Below, piece by piece: positions 18,268-25,470 of a DNA stretch of 64,000 nt. The stretch spans positions 1 to 64,000 of the forward strand of contig NZ_BARG01000007.1 of assembly GCF_000376565.1 (NCBI RefSeq). The letters run 5' to 3'. How positions within the stretch are numbered: the first letter of the stretch is position 1; every line of letters starts with the position of its first letter. Source of the DNA: Streptomyces hokutonensis (GTDB lineage: Bacteria > Actinomycetota > Actinomycetes > Streptomycetales > Streptomycetaceae). Below the pieces are notes generated by a model. The model had not been told where the DNA came from. It searched no databases and worked only from the letters and a program-made list of their open reading frames with translations. The translations under genes and the position numbers were made by a program.

Positions 18268-18564
18268 TCAGTGGTCGTCCCAGTGGCCGTTGTGCAGGGC
18301 GTGGCGGTGGCCGTCGTGGACGTAGTCGACGTGGTCGCCGTGCAGGACGCTGTCGTGGCCGCAGTCCTGGCCGTGCTGGTGCTCGTGCTCCTGGTGGGCT
18401 ACGTGGCCGCCCGGCTCGCACTCGTCCCAGTGGCCGCCGTGCTCGCGGTGCAGGTGGCCGTCGTGCGCGTAGTCGACGTGGTCGCCGTGCGGGACCGTCG
18501 TGTGGCCGCAGTCCGGGCCGTGGGTGTGGGTGTGCGCGGAGTGCTCCAGGTGCAGGGTGGTCAT
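18268..18564 (-). CDS. histidine-rich putative metal-binding protein with internal duplication
   Basis: A 98-residue protein, ATG at 18564 (MTTLHLEHSAHTHTHG). About a quarter of the residues are histidine. It consists of two homologous halves of about 31 residues, each with the pattern CGH-HGDHVDY-HDGH-HGGHW or a close variant. The dense His/Cys/Asp content suggests binding of zinc, nickel or cobalt, for storage or buffering. Similar small proteins occur across actinobacteria without a settled role. The reading frame is open far upstream, but that part has quite different composition and overlaps a large inverted repeat, so I start at the ATG. It ends in a strong terminator. Confidence 0.7.
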   Translation of the reverse strand: MTTLHLEHSAHTHTHGPDCGHTTVPHGDHVDYAHDGHLHREHGGHWDECEPGGHVAHQEHEHQHGQDCGHDSVLHGDHVDYVHDGHRHALHNGHWDDH

Positions 18565-18610
18565 GGTGCTCGCCTTCGGAGGTGCGGTCGATGCCGTCGC
18601 ACAGGCTGCC

Positions 18611-18625
18611 ATGCGAACGCCGCAT
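18611..18625. promoter_or_regulatory. possible metal-regulator operator
   Basis: ATGCG-AACGC-CGCAT, a perfect 5-bp inverted repeat with a 5-bp spacer, 47 bp upstream of the His-rich gene. The form resembles sites of ArsR/SmtB-type metal sensors but is short; weak evidence alone. Confidence 0.3.
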
Positions 18626-18664
18626 ATCGGGGCATCCCGGCCGCGTGGCGCCGGGGTGGGGTCG

Positions 18665-18774
18665 GGGTCGTGGCGGTACGGCGAGCCCGCCGCGGGTTGC
18701 GCCCCTCCGTTGGTTCCACGGTGAGCGGCGTTGGGACCAGTTAAGCGGCGGGCTGCGCCGTACCGCCACGACCC
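18665..18774. repeat. large imperfect inverted repeat, 29-30 bp arms
   Basis: The left arm 18665-18693 (begins GGGTCGTGGCGGTACGGCG) and right arm 18745-18774 (ends CGCCGTACCGCCACGACCC) are complementary over their full length except for one extra base in the right arm. The loop is 51 bp. It lies between the His-rich gene and the DUF202 genes, where no gene is seen. It could be a strong terminator for the DUF202 pair or a non-autonomous repeat element. Confidence 0.8.
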
Positions 18775-18821
18775 GCTCCCGTCCGTCGGCGGCTGCGGGT
18801 GCGTGGTCCATCCCCACCTCT

Positions 18822-19142
18822 TCAATACACAAGCACCGCCGCGCATACCGCCACGGCCACCGTGCAGAGCACTGCCGCGGTGGCGTGGCGGGGGGCGAGG
18901 GGTGGGGGTGGTCCGCTGTCGGCTGTGAGGGTGGTGATGCGGTGGTGGGCCAGGGTCAGGAAGGCGAGCCAGAGTGCGCAGCAGAGGGCGCAGATGATGA
19001 CGCCCTCTGGGGTGACTCCGCCGTGCAGTGCCGCCTTTGCGGCCAGGACCGCGGCCACCGTGCTCGACAGGGTCGTACGGCGCCAGGCCAGGCGGGTGCG
19101 TTCGGGTTGCAGGCCCGGGTCGCGGTTCGGGGGGCTGGTCAT
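18822..19142 (-). CDS. DUF202 membrane protein, second of a pair
   Basis: A 106-residue protein with an ATG at 19142 that overlaps the stop of the preceding DUF202 gene (ATGA). The family motif LQPERTRLAWRRTTLS appears near residue 12, followed by three hydrophobic segments. DUF202 proteins are small inner-membrane proteins of unknown function; some are fused to or placed with vacuolar-transporter-chaperone or phosphate-related genes in other organisms. Pairs of overlapping DUF202 genes are common in actinobacteria and may form a complex. No clue to function in the neighbours. Confidence 0.8.
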   Translation of the reverse strand: MTSPPNRDPGLQPERTRLAWRRTTLSSTVAAVLAAKAALHGGVTPEGVIICALCCALWLAFLTLAHHRITTLTADSGPPPPLAPRHATAAVLCTVAVAVCAAVLVY

Positions 19143-19531
19143 CCTTCCCATCCGGCCAGTACGACGATGACCATCGCTACGGCCACGATCGCCACGGCGA
19201 TGCTGAGCAGTGCGGGGAAACGGGATACGGGCAGATCCTTGCCCTGGCGCATCGCCCGTTCGCAGCGCACCCAGTGGTTGACCGCGCGCAGTGAGCACAT
19301 GACGCCCGCGGCGAGCAGTGCCAGGGCCAGGCCTACGCGCCAGGCCCAGCGGAGGTCCGGCAGGAACTGGTCCACCGCGAAGCCGCCGCCGATCAGTGCG
19401 AGCGCGGTGCGCAGCCAGGCCAGGAAGGTGCGTTCGTTGGCCAGTGAGAAGCGGTAGTCGGGGGTGCCGCCCTCCTCGCTGATCTCCTGGGGCGCGAACC
19501 ACAGCCGGACGTTCCGTGCGAAATCGATCAC
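19139..19531 (-). CDS. DUF202 membrane protein (YidH-like), first of a pair
   Basis: A 130-residue protein with the DUF202/YidH motif LANERTFLAWLRTALALIGGG at about 30-50 (a core shorter form, ANERTFLAWLRTALALI, is the diagnostic part) followed by two further hydrophobic segments, giving three membrane spans. It is distinctly different from the second copy and probably a partner of it rather than a recent duplicate. The two reading frames overlap by 4 bp, indicating translational coupling. Function unknown. Confidence 0.82.
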   Translation of the reverse strand: MIDFARNVRLWFAPQEISEEGGTPDYRFSLANERTFLAWLRTALALIGGGFAVDQFLPDLRWAWRVGLALALLAAGVMCSLRAVNHWVRCERAMRQGKDLPVSRFPALLSIAVAIVAVAMVIVVLAGWEG

Positions 19532-19541
19532 GGGAGCGAGC

Positions 19542-20063
19542 CTATCCGGCCGTCTTGGACTGGTACTCCTGGAGTCGTTCGTAGGCCGCCAGGCCGTCCG
19601 GTACCCATTCCCACTCGTTCAGGCGCCGTACGATCTCGCCCTCCTCCAGGAAGGCGTGCCAGTCGACCTCCTCGACCTGGGGGCTGACCGGCAGGTCGCA
19701 GCGCACCTCGTAGACCGCCGACCACCAGGTCTGGCCGGCGCCGTCGTCGTAGAGGAATTTGAAGAGGAAGCCTGGTTGGGGCAGGCCGGTGACGCCCAGT
19801 TCCTCCTCGGCTTCGCGCAGGGCCGCTTCGTCGTAGGACTCGCCCGCGCCGACCACTCCGCCGACGAACATGTCGTAGAGGGAGGGGAAGACCAGTTTGG
19901 TGGGGGTGCGGCGGTGGACGAAGACGCGGCCCTGGGCGTCTCGGGTCTGGACGAAGACCGCGCGGTGGCGCAGGCCCCGGGCGTAGGCCTCGCCTCGCGG
20001 GGATCGGCCGATCACGCGGTCGTGTTCGTCGACGATGTCCAGGATTTCGTCTGCTGCGCTCAT
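19542..20063 (-). CDS. NUDIX hydrolase
   Basis: A 173-residue protein; the ATG at 20063 (MSAADEILDIV) is preferred, with another ATG four codons upstream. The NUDIX box is intact: GAGESYDEAALREAEEELGV, with the REAEEE metal-binding core. The N-terminal DIVDEHDRVIGRSPR and RHRAVFVQT resemble the YfcD/isopentenyl-diphosphate-isomerase-like branch of the superfamily. It should hydrolyse a nucleoside diphosphate linked to another group; substrate unknown. A G-quadruplex-like tract lies just upstream, between it and the transporter gene. Confidence 0.85.
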   Translation of the reverse strand: MSAADEILDIVDEHDRVIGRSPRGEAYARGLRHRAVFVQTRDAQGRVFVHRRTPTKLVFPSLYDMFVGGVVGAGESYDEAALREAEEELGVTGLPQPGFLFKFLYDDGAGQTWWSAVYEVRCDLPVSPQVEEVDWHAFLEEGEIVRRLNEWEWVPDGLAAYERLQEYQSKTAG

Positions 20064-20078
20064 GACCCCATCCAAACA

Positions 20079-20100
20079 GGGGAGGGGAGGGGAGGGGTGG
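20079..20100 (+). repeat. G-quadruplex-forming tract
   Basis: Four runs of four G separated by single A bases (GGGGAGGGGAGGGGAGGGG) and then TGG. This is a textbook intramolecular G-quadruplex pattern with one-base loops. It fills the gap between the end of the transporter gene and the start of the NUDIX gene, which are both read on the opposite strand. Confidence 0.85.
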
Positions 20101-20994
20101 TCAGCGGGGTTGGAGGTTCAGGGCCGGTTGCGGTTTCGTCGTGCCGCGCGGCATCGCGGGGTGCATGCCCAGGAGCAGGATGCCTACGACGATTCCGGCG
20201 AGGCCGACCGCCTCCCAGGCCAGTGCGCCGGTGTCGGTGCGCAACTGGTCGCCCAGGAAGCCCACCCCGCAGATGATCCCGGCCAGGGGCTGGGCCGCGG
20301 TGAGTGCGGGCAGTGACATACGCAGGGGGGCCGTTTCGAACGCGCTCTGCACCAAGACCAGGCCGGTTACACCGAGCGCCAGTACTCCGTACGGCTGCCA
20401 GCCGGTGACCAGTTCGGTGAGGCCGCCCGCGGTGAAGCGCTGGCCACTGACGCGGGTCAGCGCGTCCTGCACGCCGTAGAGGAGGCCGGCGGCCAGGGCC
20501 AGGAGGACCGGGGCCGCGCTGAGGCGGGAGCGCTTGGCGTAGGTCGTGAGGAGGAGGGCGAGGCCCACCATCGCGCCGATGATCAGCCAGTGGCGGAAGG
20601 GGTCCGTCACTGCCGTGCCGCTGCGCGGCTCGCCCGCGACGATGAACGTCGTGACACCGCCGGCCAGGAGCGCCAGGCCCGTCCAGCCCTGGCGGCCCAG
20701 GGGTTGTCTCGTCTGCTTGCGGGAGAGGGCCAGGGCGAAGAGGAGGTTCGTGGCGAGGAGTGGTTCGACCAGGGAGATCTCGCCCTGGGACAGGGCTATC
20801 GCGCCCAGCACCATGCCCGCGACCATCAGGGCGATACCGCCGAGCCAGCGCGGCACCTTCATGAGGTCGAGGAGCAGTCTCGGGGAGAGGAAGTCGCTCA
20901 GGGGTGCCTGCTGGGCCGCGTTCTGCTGGAGCACGAACCCGAAGCCGAGGCAACAGGCCGCGCTCACGGAGAGCATCAGAACCAGAACCGACAC
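20101..20994 (-). CDS. DMT-superfamily (EamA-like) transporter
   Basis: A 297-residue integral membrane protein with about nine or ten hydrophobic helices, matching the drug/metabolite transporter superfamily. Recognisable features include the internal repeat of two five-helix halves and GEISLVEPLLATNLLFAL in the first half and PALTAAQPLAGIICGVGFLGD in the second. Streptomyces carry many such proteins; the substrate cannot be inferred. The gene stands alone with 329 bp upstream. Confidence 0.8.
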   Translation of the reverse strand: MSVLVLMLSVSAACCLGFGFVLQQNAAQQAPLSDFLSPRLLLDLMKVPRWLGGIALMVAGMVLGAIALSQGEISLVEPLLATNLLFALALSRKQTRQPLGRQGWTGLALLAGGVTTFIVAGEPRSGTAVTDPFRHWLIIGAMVGLALLLTTYAKRSRLSAAPVLLALAAGLLYGVQDALTRVSGQRFTAGGLTELVTGWQPYGVLALGVTGLVLVQSAFETAPLRMSLPALTAAQPLAGIICGVGFLGDQLRTDTGALAWEAVGLAGIVVGILLLGMHPAMPRGTTKPQPALNLQPR

Positions 20995-21323
20995 GCTGCG
21001 TACCTCGATCGTTGGGCCGGGCTACGGGATGCGTTTGGGCGACTGTAGCGCCCCGGGGTCCGGCGTGCCCCTGGAAGTTCCCGGAAGCGGGACCGTGCTG
21101 CCATGGTCCGCCGCCGCGCGCCCGAGCGCCATGGCGTACGACACATCGGTTACCCGCGAACGCTTGGCAGCGTACCGTCCCGGGTAGGGGTTGTGGCCAC
21201 AAGTGCCTTTTGCGTGAAGGTAGTTGACAGGAGTAACAGGCGTTCGGCACTTGACGTGAAGTGTTGGCTGGGGGTTGGCTGTGCGTGATCGGCCGATAGC
21301 GCGCCGATGTCCCGCAGCGTCGC
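20995..21323. other. 329-bp intergenic region with divergent promoters
   Basis: No gene is seen. It contains a perfect 12-bp palindrome TTGTGGCCACAA at 21191-21202, and on the plus strand TTGACA at about 21224 and TTGACG at 21251, which could be -35 elements for the gene at 21324. The region is less GC-rich than its surroundings. Confidence 0.5.
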
Positions 21324-22298
21324 GTGAGGATCGTGAGGAATACCCGGGTGTCACCGCCCCCGCCACCCCTCGGACGCCGCCACAAACGAGCGGCCCAGGC
21401 ATTCGACGCCGCCCTCGACGACGGAGAACTCGTCGCCGCGCGCGCCGCGTTGGCCCAGGGACGCTGGCAGGCGGTGCGCGGGCTGCTCGCCCAGACGGGC
21501 GACGAGTGGGATCTGCGCGCCCACCGGGTCACCGTCCTCGCCCTGGAGTCCTACACCACCGCCTGGGCCCGTGACTGGCTGCTCGCCGAGCCCGAGTCCG
21601 CCGACGCCTCCGTACTGCTCGCCGTCGCCCTCGTCCAGCGCGTACTGGCCGGCAAGGAGAAACCCGTCAAGGCCCGCGACGCCTGCCGTACGGCGGCGGC
21701 CCGCGTGCCCGCCGATCCCACGCCCTGGCTCGGACTGCTCCTCCTGGAGCACAGCCTCGGCACCGACGAGGGCGTCGTCCAGCTCTTCGACGAGGTCCGC
21801 CACCGGCACGCCGACCACCACCACGCCCACCACCTGATGGTCGCCAGGCTGGCCGAGCGCCGGGCCACCGCCGGACTCGACCCGCTGCACGAGGTCTACG
21901 ACTTCGCCTACTGGGCCGCCGAGCAGGCCCCCGCCGACTCCCCGCTCGCCATCCTGCCGGTCGTCGCGCACGCCGAGCGCTACCGCGTGCTGGCCGCCGC
22001 CGGCCTCGAACCCGCCGACCCGGCCGCCTCCGAGCACTGGTCCGGACGCCGGGCCCGGCAGGTGATGAAGGCCGCCTTCGACTGGTGGCTGGAGTGGGAG
22101 CACGAAGGCCATCCGCGCCGCCTCGTCGACCTCAACTTCCTTGCCCACGCGAAGTACTGCGAGGGCCGCAGCGCCGAGGCCGCCGCCCTGTTCCACCGCA
22201 TCGGGGAGCACCCGACCCCGGCCCCCTGGTCCTACCCGGACCGCGACCCGCTCACCGCTTTCCGTACCGCGCGCGACCATGCGCTCGGTACGACGTAA
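21324..22298 (+). CDS. conserved hypothetical protein, TPR-like helical
   Basis: A 324-residue soluble, almost entirely helical protein rich in Ala, Arg, Glu and Leu. Repeating patterns such as AARAALAQGRWQAVRGLL and SAEAAALFHRIGEHPTP suggest tetratricopeptide-like helical pairs, but the repeats are degenerate. Several aromatic residues (DWWLEWEHEGHP, DFAYWAAEQ) are probably conserved. Starts at GTG 21324; GTG codons at 21333 and 21347 are alternatives. I know it only as a streptomycete hypothetical. A scaffold or protein-interaction role would fit the fold. Confidence 0.55.
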   Translation: MRIVRNTRVSPPPPPLGRRHKRAAQAFDAALDDGELVAARAALAQGRWQAVRGLLAQTGDEWDLRAHRVTVLALESYTTAWARDWLLAEPESADASVLLAVALVQRVLAGKEKPVKARDACRTAAARVPADPTPWLGLLLLEHSLGTDEGVVQLFDEVRHRHADHHHAHHLMVARLAERRATAGLDPLHEVYDFAYWAAEQAPADSPLAILPVVAHAERYRVLAAAGLEPADPAASEHWSGRRARQVMKAAFDWWLEWEHEGHPRRLVDLNFLAHAKYCEGRSAEAAALFHRIGEHPTPAPWSYPDRDPLTAFRTARDHALGTT

Positions 22299-22315
22299 CG
22301 CACCCGTACCGACGT

Positions 22316-22385
22316 ACTCGTATCAACGCACTCGTATCAACGCCTTCGTATCAACGCCTTCGTACCAACGCCTTCGTAGCGACCC
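22316..22385 (+). repeat. 14-bp tandem repeat, five units, in leader of permease gene
   Basis: Five consecutive 14-bp units, ACTCGTATCAACGC twice, CTTCGTATCAACGC, CTTCGTACCAACGC and a degenerate CTTCGTAGCGACCC, sit between the hypothetical gene and the APC permease start. Their AT content is higher than the surroundings. They may be a variable leader or a protein-binding array. Confidence 0.9.
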
Positions 22386-22403
22386 CGAAAGGACGTTCCC
22401 GCC

Positions 22404-23957
22404 ATGACGACGGGCAGTTCCAGCACGAGCAGCGCCACCGCGGACGGCGGCGGCAGCGGCATCAGCACGTTCAGAGGGCAGGAGCGCGCCCTGCGCGCCG
22501 ACCGCCTCGGCACGGGGGGCCTGCTGCTCTCCGTGCTCGCGGCGACCGCGCCCCTCATGGTGGTCGCGGGTGTCATGCCCACCACATTCGCGGTGATGGG
22601 CATCGAAGGGCAGCCGCTCCTCTTCGTCCTCCTCGGCGTCGTCCTGGTCCTCTTCAGCGTCGGCTACGCCGAGATGAGCCGGCACGTCCACAACGCGGGC
22701 GCCTTCTACGCGTACATCTCCCGCGGCCTCGGCGGCACCGCCGGCGCCAGCGCGGCCCTGGTGGCGCTCGTCGCGTACAACGCCCTCCAGGTCGGCATCT
22801 ACGGCATCTTCGGCTTCGAGGTCTCCGGGCTCTTCTCCACCTACGCCCACGTCCAAGTCGCCTGGTGGATACCGGCGTTGGTGGCCGTGGCCGTCGTCGG
22901 CGGGCTCGGCTGGCTGAAGATCGACGTCAACGCGCGCGTGCTCGGCGTGCTGCTGATCGTCGAGGTCGCGCTCGTCGTCATCTTCGACATCGCGGCCGTC
23001 GCCGACCCGGCCAAGGAGGGCCTGTCCCTGCACGCCTTCAACCCCGACACCCTCAGCGGCGCCGGCGTCGGCACCGCCCTGTGCTTCTGCATCGCCGCCT
23101 TCCTCGGCTTCGAACAGGCCCCGGTGTACGCCGAGGAGACCAGCCGCCCGCACATCCTGGTGCCGCGCGTGATGTTCCTGGCCGTCAGCGGCGTCGCCGT
23201 CTTCTTCGCGCTCAGCTGCTGGGCGCTCACCGTCGCGACCGGGCCCTCCCAGATCGTCGGCGTCTCCCAGAAGCAGAGCGCGGGCCTGCTCTTCTACCTC
23301 ACCGACTCCCGGCTCGGCGGCACCTTCACCGACGTACTCCATGTCCTGTTCGTCACCGGCATGTTCGCGGCCATGCTCAGCTTCCACAACGTCGTCGCCC
23401 GGTACGCCTTCGCCATGGGCCGCGAGGGTCTGCTGCCGTCCGCCTTCGGCCGTACGACGGGCTCCAGCGGCGCCCCCGGCACCGGCTCGCTGCTGCAGAC
23501 CGCGGTGTCCGCCGTGATCGTGATCGTCTTCGCGGTCGCCGACGACAAGCCGACCGGCGACCCGACCGAGCCGGTCCTGCACCTGTTCACCTGGTTCGGC
23601 AACATCGGCGCCCTCGGCGTGATCGTGCTGATGGCCGCCGCCTCCCTCTCGGTGATCGTCTTCTTCGCCCGCCGCGGCTCCGCCGGCGCCCAGGCCTGGC
23701 GGCTGGTCACCTCCGCGCTGTCCGGCATCGCGCTGGTCGTCATCGCCGTCTACACGGTCAAAGACTTCGACGTCCTGGTCGGCGCCGGTCCCGGCTCGTC
23801 CCTGAGCTGGATCCTGCCCGGGATCGTCGGCCTCGCCCTGCTCGTCGGCCTGGCCCAGGGCCTGTTCCTGCGCGCCCGCAACCCCGAGGCGCACGCCCGC
23901 ATCGGGCTCGGCAACGAGGCGTTCCAGCTGGACAAGGCGGCGACGGAAGCGCCGTAG
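22404..23957 (+). CDS. APC-family amino-acid permease
   Basis: A 517-residue membrane protein with about 12 hydrophobic helices, starting at ATG 22404 after a Ser/Gly-rich tail. The first helix region APLMVVAGVMPTTFAVMGI and the conserved GYAEMSRHVHNAGAFYAYISRGLG match the amino acid/polyamine/organocation superfamily. FCIAAFLGFEQAPVYAEET is the family's substrate-binding helix 6 region. It takes up an amino acid or amine with protons; the substrate is not determined. The tandem repeats just before the start may influence its expression. Confidence 0.85.
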   Translation: MTTGSSSTSSATADGGGSGISTFRGQERALRADRLGTGGLLLSVLAATAPLMVVAGVMPTTFAVMGIEGQPLLFVLLGVVLVLFSVGYAEMSRHVHNAGAFYAYISRGLGGTAGASAALVALVAYNALQVGIYGIFGFEVSGLFSTYAHVQVAWWIPALVAVAVVGGLGWLKIDVNARVLGVLLIVEVALVVIFDIAAVADPAKEGLSLHAFNPDTLSGAGVGTALCFCIAAFLGFEQAPVYAEETSRPHILVPRVMFLAVSGVAVFFALSCWALTVATGPSQIVGVSQKQSAGLLFYLTDSRLGGTFTDVLHVLFVTGMFAAMLSFHNVVARYAFAMGREGLLPSAFGRTTGSSGAPGTGSLLQTAVSAVIVIVFAVADDKPTGDPTEPVLHLFTWFGNIGALGVIVLMAAASLSVIVFFARRGSAGAQAWRLVTSALSGIALVVIAVYTVKDFDVLVGAGPGSSLSWILPGIVGLALLVGLAQGLFLRARNPEAHARIGLGNEAFQLDKAATEAP

Positions 23958-24070
23958 GAACCTGTGGCGGAGCTGTCGTAGCTGAGAAGCACGTAAGAAG
24001 TGGTTACGGAAGTCTGACGAGCATCCGCGATCCCTGGCCGCGCCGGGGTCGCGGGTGTTCGAATGAATGC

Positions 24071-24826
24071 GTGAACCCTGAACCGACCGAGTCGTCCGAT
24101 CCACCCGAGGAGGAGAAGGAAGCGCAGGGTCGGCCCATCGGCCGCCGTGTCCTTCTCGGCACCCTCGGCCTGGGCGCCCTCGGCGTCGTGTCCGCGCCCG
24201 TTCTGCAGAGGGGCATGGACGGGTTCCTCGGCGCCGTCTCCGGCAAGGACCCCACCGGGCTGACCGGACTGCTCCCGAACGGCGGCGGCTTCCGCTACTA
24301 CTCGGTCACCGCGTCCGTGCCGAACAGGAACGCCCAGAACTACCGGCTGACCGTCGACGGCCTGGTCGACAAACCGGCGACCTACACCCTCGCCGACCTG
24401 CGCGCGATGCCGCAGACCCGGCTGGTCAAGGACGTCCAGTGCGTCACCGGCTGGCGGGTCCCCGGGACCCCCTTCGAGGGGGTGCGACTGTCCCGGCTCC
24501 TGGACGCCGCGGGAGTGCGCGCCAAGGCCGGGGCGGTCCGCTTCACCTGCTTCGACGGCGCCTACACCGAGAGCCTCACCCTCGACCAGGCCCGCCGCTC
24601 CGACATCCTGGTCGCGCTGCGCATGCAGGACAAACCCCTGGGCCACGACCACGGCGGGCCGGTCCGCCTCTACGTCGCTCCGATGTACTTCTACAAGTCC
24701 GCGAAGTGGCTCTCCGGCATCACGGTCACCGAGCACGTCAAGCCCGGCTACTGGGAGGACCGGGGCTACGACGTCGACGCCTGGGTCGGCAAGTCGAACG
24801 GACGCGACGATGACCCTACGAGCTGA
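24071..24826 (+). CDS. molybdopterin-dependent oxidoreductase (YedY/sulfite-oxidase fold)
   Basis: A 251-residue protein starting at GTG 24071; the two ATGs just upstream run into stops. A twin-arginine type signal (GRRVLLGTLGLGALGVV, residues 24-40) suggests folded export. The oxidoreductase_molybdopterin fold shows YRLTVDGLVD, then DVQCVTGW with Cys124 as the molybdenum ligand, and MYFYKSAKWLSGI. It overlaps the cytochrome-b gene by 17 bp, so it probably takes or gives electrons through it. MsrP/YedY repairs oxidised methionine in the envelope; whether this protein does so is not known. Confidence 0.85.
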   Translation: MNPEPTESSDPPEEEKEAQGRPIGRRVLLGTLGLGALGVVSAPVLQRGMDGFLGAVSGKDPTGLTGLLPNGGGFRYYSVTASVPNRNAQNYRLTVDGLVDKPATYTLADLRAMPQTRLVKDVQCVTGWRVPGTPFEGVRLSRLLDAAGVRAKAGAVRFTCFDGAYTESLTLDQARRSDILVALRMQDKPLGHDHGGPVRLYVAPMYFYKSAKWLSGITVTEHVKPGYWEDRGYDVDAWVGKSNGRDDDPTS

Positions 24827-25445
24827 AGCCCACGCCCCCGCCACGGAGCCGTCGTCACACGTCCGCCGCTTCGGCCGCGCCGACCGCTGGGTGCACCGCA
24901 CCACGGCCGCGCTCATGGGCATCTGCGTGGCCACCGCGGCCTGCCTCTACATCCCGGAGTTCGCCGAACTCGTCGGCCGCCGCCAACTCGTCGTGCGCAT
25001 CCACGAGTTGGCCGGGGTCGCGCTCCCCGTGCCCGTCCTCTTCGGCCTCTTCTCCCGGGGCTTCCGCGTCAACCTCGGCTTCCTCAACCGCTTCGGCCCG
25101 CACGACCGGGTCTGGTTGCGCGGCGCCCTGATGCGCGACAAACGCCGCTCGGCCCGCCCGGCCGACAAGTTCAACGCCGGCCAGAAGATCTACGCCAACT
25201 GGATCGCCGGCGCGAGCCTGGTGATGCTCGGCACGGGCCTCATGATGTGGTTCACCCACCTCACCCCGATCATGTGGCGCACCAGCGCGACCTTCGTCCA
25301 CGACTGGCTCGCCCTCACGATCGGCATCGTGCTGGGCGGCCACATCGGCATGGCGCTGGGGGACCCGGAGGCGCGGGCGGGGTTGCGCACGGGGAAGGTG
25401 AGCAGGGAGTGGGCGAAGCGGGAGCACCCGCTCTGGAAGCCGTGA
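24810..25445 (+). CDS. cytochrome b561-like membrane haem protein, partner of molybdoenzyme
   Basis: A 211-residue membrane protein with four main hydrophobic segments. Histidines suited to bind two haems lie in DRWVHRTTAALMG, RIHELAGVALP, FVHDWLALTIG and GGHIGMA. This is the cytochrome b/DUF4405-type pattern seen in membrane partners of molybdopterin enzymes such as formate dehydrogenase and MsrQ-like subunits. It overlaps the upstream gene by 17 bp. It should shuttle electrons between the quinone pool and the exported molybdoenzyme. Immediately after its stop the minisatellite array begins. Confidence 0.82.
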   Translation: MTLRAEAHAPATEPSSHVRRFGRADRWVHRTTAALMGICVATAACLYIPEFAELVGRRQLVVRIHELAGVALPVPVLFGLFSRGFRVNLGFLNRFGPHDRVWLRGALMRDKRRSARPADKFNAGQKIYANWIAGASLVMLGTGLMMWFTHLTPIMWRTSATFVHDWLALTIGIVLGGHIGMALGDPEARAGLRTGKVSREWAKREHPLWKP

Positions 25446-25470
25446 GCGCGGTCAGCACTCCTTGGCCCGG

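Noticed and set aside
18565..18846. N-terminal extension of the His-rich protein to 192 residues
   Set aside because: The extension crosses the large inverted repeat, has different composition and no family resemblance.
19193..19193. Treating the Streptomyces GC-rich palindromes as prophage or IS ends
   Set aside because: No transposase, integrase or phage gene is visible anywhere in the window.
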